A stretch of 64,000 nt of DNA from Oscillospiraceae bacterium (GTDB lineage Bacteria > Bacillota > Clostridia > Oscillospirales > Oscillospiraceae). The DNA is taken from positions 1-64,000 of the forward strand of contig CACXJE010000016.1 of the NCBI GenBank assembly GCA_902767915.1, read 5' to 3'. A model generated the notes under the pieces. That model was not told the origin of the DNA. It was given only the letters and a program-made list of their open reading frames with translations, and searched no databases. A program made the position numbers and the translations under genes. Positions 63,911 to 64,000 of the stretch are shown here, one piece after another; position 1 is the stretch's first letter, and each line of letters begins with the position of its first letter.

Positions 63911-63947
63911 CACCCGGTGACGAAAAAGCGTCACCGGGTGTTTTTTT
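63911..63947 (+). terminator. Terminator of the alpha-galactoside locus
   Basis: CACCCGGTGACG, AAAAAG, CGTCACCGGGTG, seven T. Confidence 0.92.
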
Positions 63948-64000
63948 CGAATCCTGTTACCAAATCGTTTTTCTATGCGTCTATACAGGTGAAAGGACCT

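Overview
The window looks like a chromosomal segment of a GC-rich, spore-forming Firmicute of the class Clostridia, most likely Oscillospirales (Oscillibacter/Flavonifractor-like). The reasons are the sporulation genes (spoIIE, spmAB, spoIID), the DAP-dehydrogenase lysine route, murT/gatD, hprK, AAGGAGG ribosome sites, and promoters of the TTGACA-17-TATAAT type. No phage, plasmid, IS element or CRISPR array is visible. Genus is inference, and no composition statistics were computed.

Layout. 1-10 kb: the 3' part of spoIIE, a tandem repeat array, the operon argS-rimI-tsaD, spmAB, recG and spoIID. 9.7-16 kb: a membrane-anchored beta-lactamase-fold protein that has lost its active-site residues, a GH2 glycosidase, an unusual membrane/lipoprotein-like gene, and a DUF2975-HTH-DUF4173 membrane locus. 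16-25.6 kb: tRNA-Met and tRNA-Glu, the operon dapA-dapB-ddh plus an HEYGH protein, ychF, a SPASM radical SAM enzyme, and nnrD-lipoprotein-alr. 25.6-29.5 kb: mazF without an adjacent antitoxin, an RHH regulator with a degenerate TIR-RCC1 protein, and exodeoxyribonuclease III. 29.5-38 kb: murT-gatD, uppP, mrp, a lipoprotein barnase with its barstar, DUF1540, and a frameshifted telA. 38-45 kb: rpe-rluA, galT, a YbaK deacylase, gluQ and gltX. 45-51 kb: phospholipid genes (CDP-alcohol transferase, CYTH, PAP2, flippase-like, pssA, psd) and rlmH. 51-64 kb: a DUF11 protein, a yybP-ykoY (Mn2+) riboswitch in front of an SPFH/prohibitin-like gene, an ABC exporter, hprK, a GT-B-like protein, and a transporter/GH36/transporter locus for alpha-galactosides.

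Two things stand out. First, the riboswitch-SPFH pairing: an apparently complete yybP-ykoY aptamer whose closing stem competes with an intrinsic terminator, placed in front of a membrane scaffold protein rather than a metal exporter. Second, the intergenic spaces hold several families of short palindromic elements. In two families the flanks are constant while the hairpin stems differ in sequence but stay self-complementary. One such element is translated in frame inside an rluA-family gene, and another appears to supply the Shine-Dalgarno sequence of uppP.

Gene starts were chosen from Shine-Dalgarno position and family N-termini and often lie inside the longest open frame. The opposite strand is rich in long spurious frames, as expected at high GC, and these are left out.
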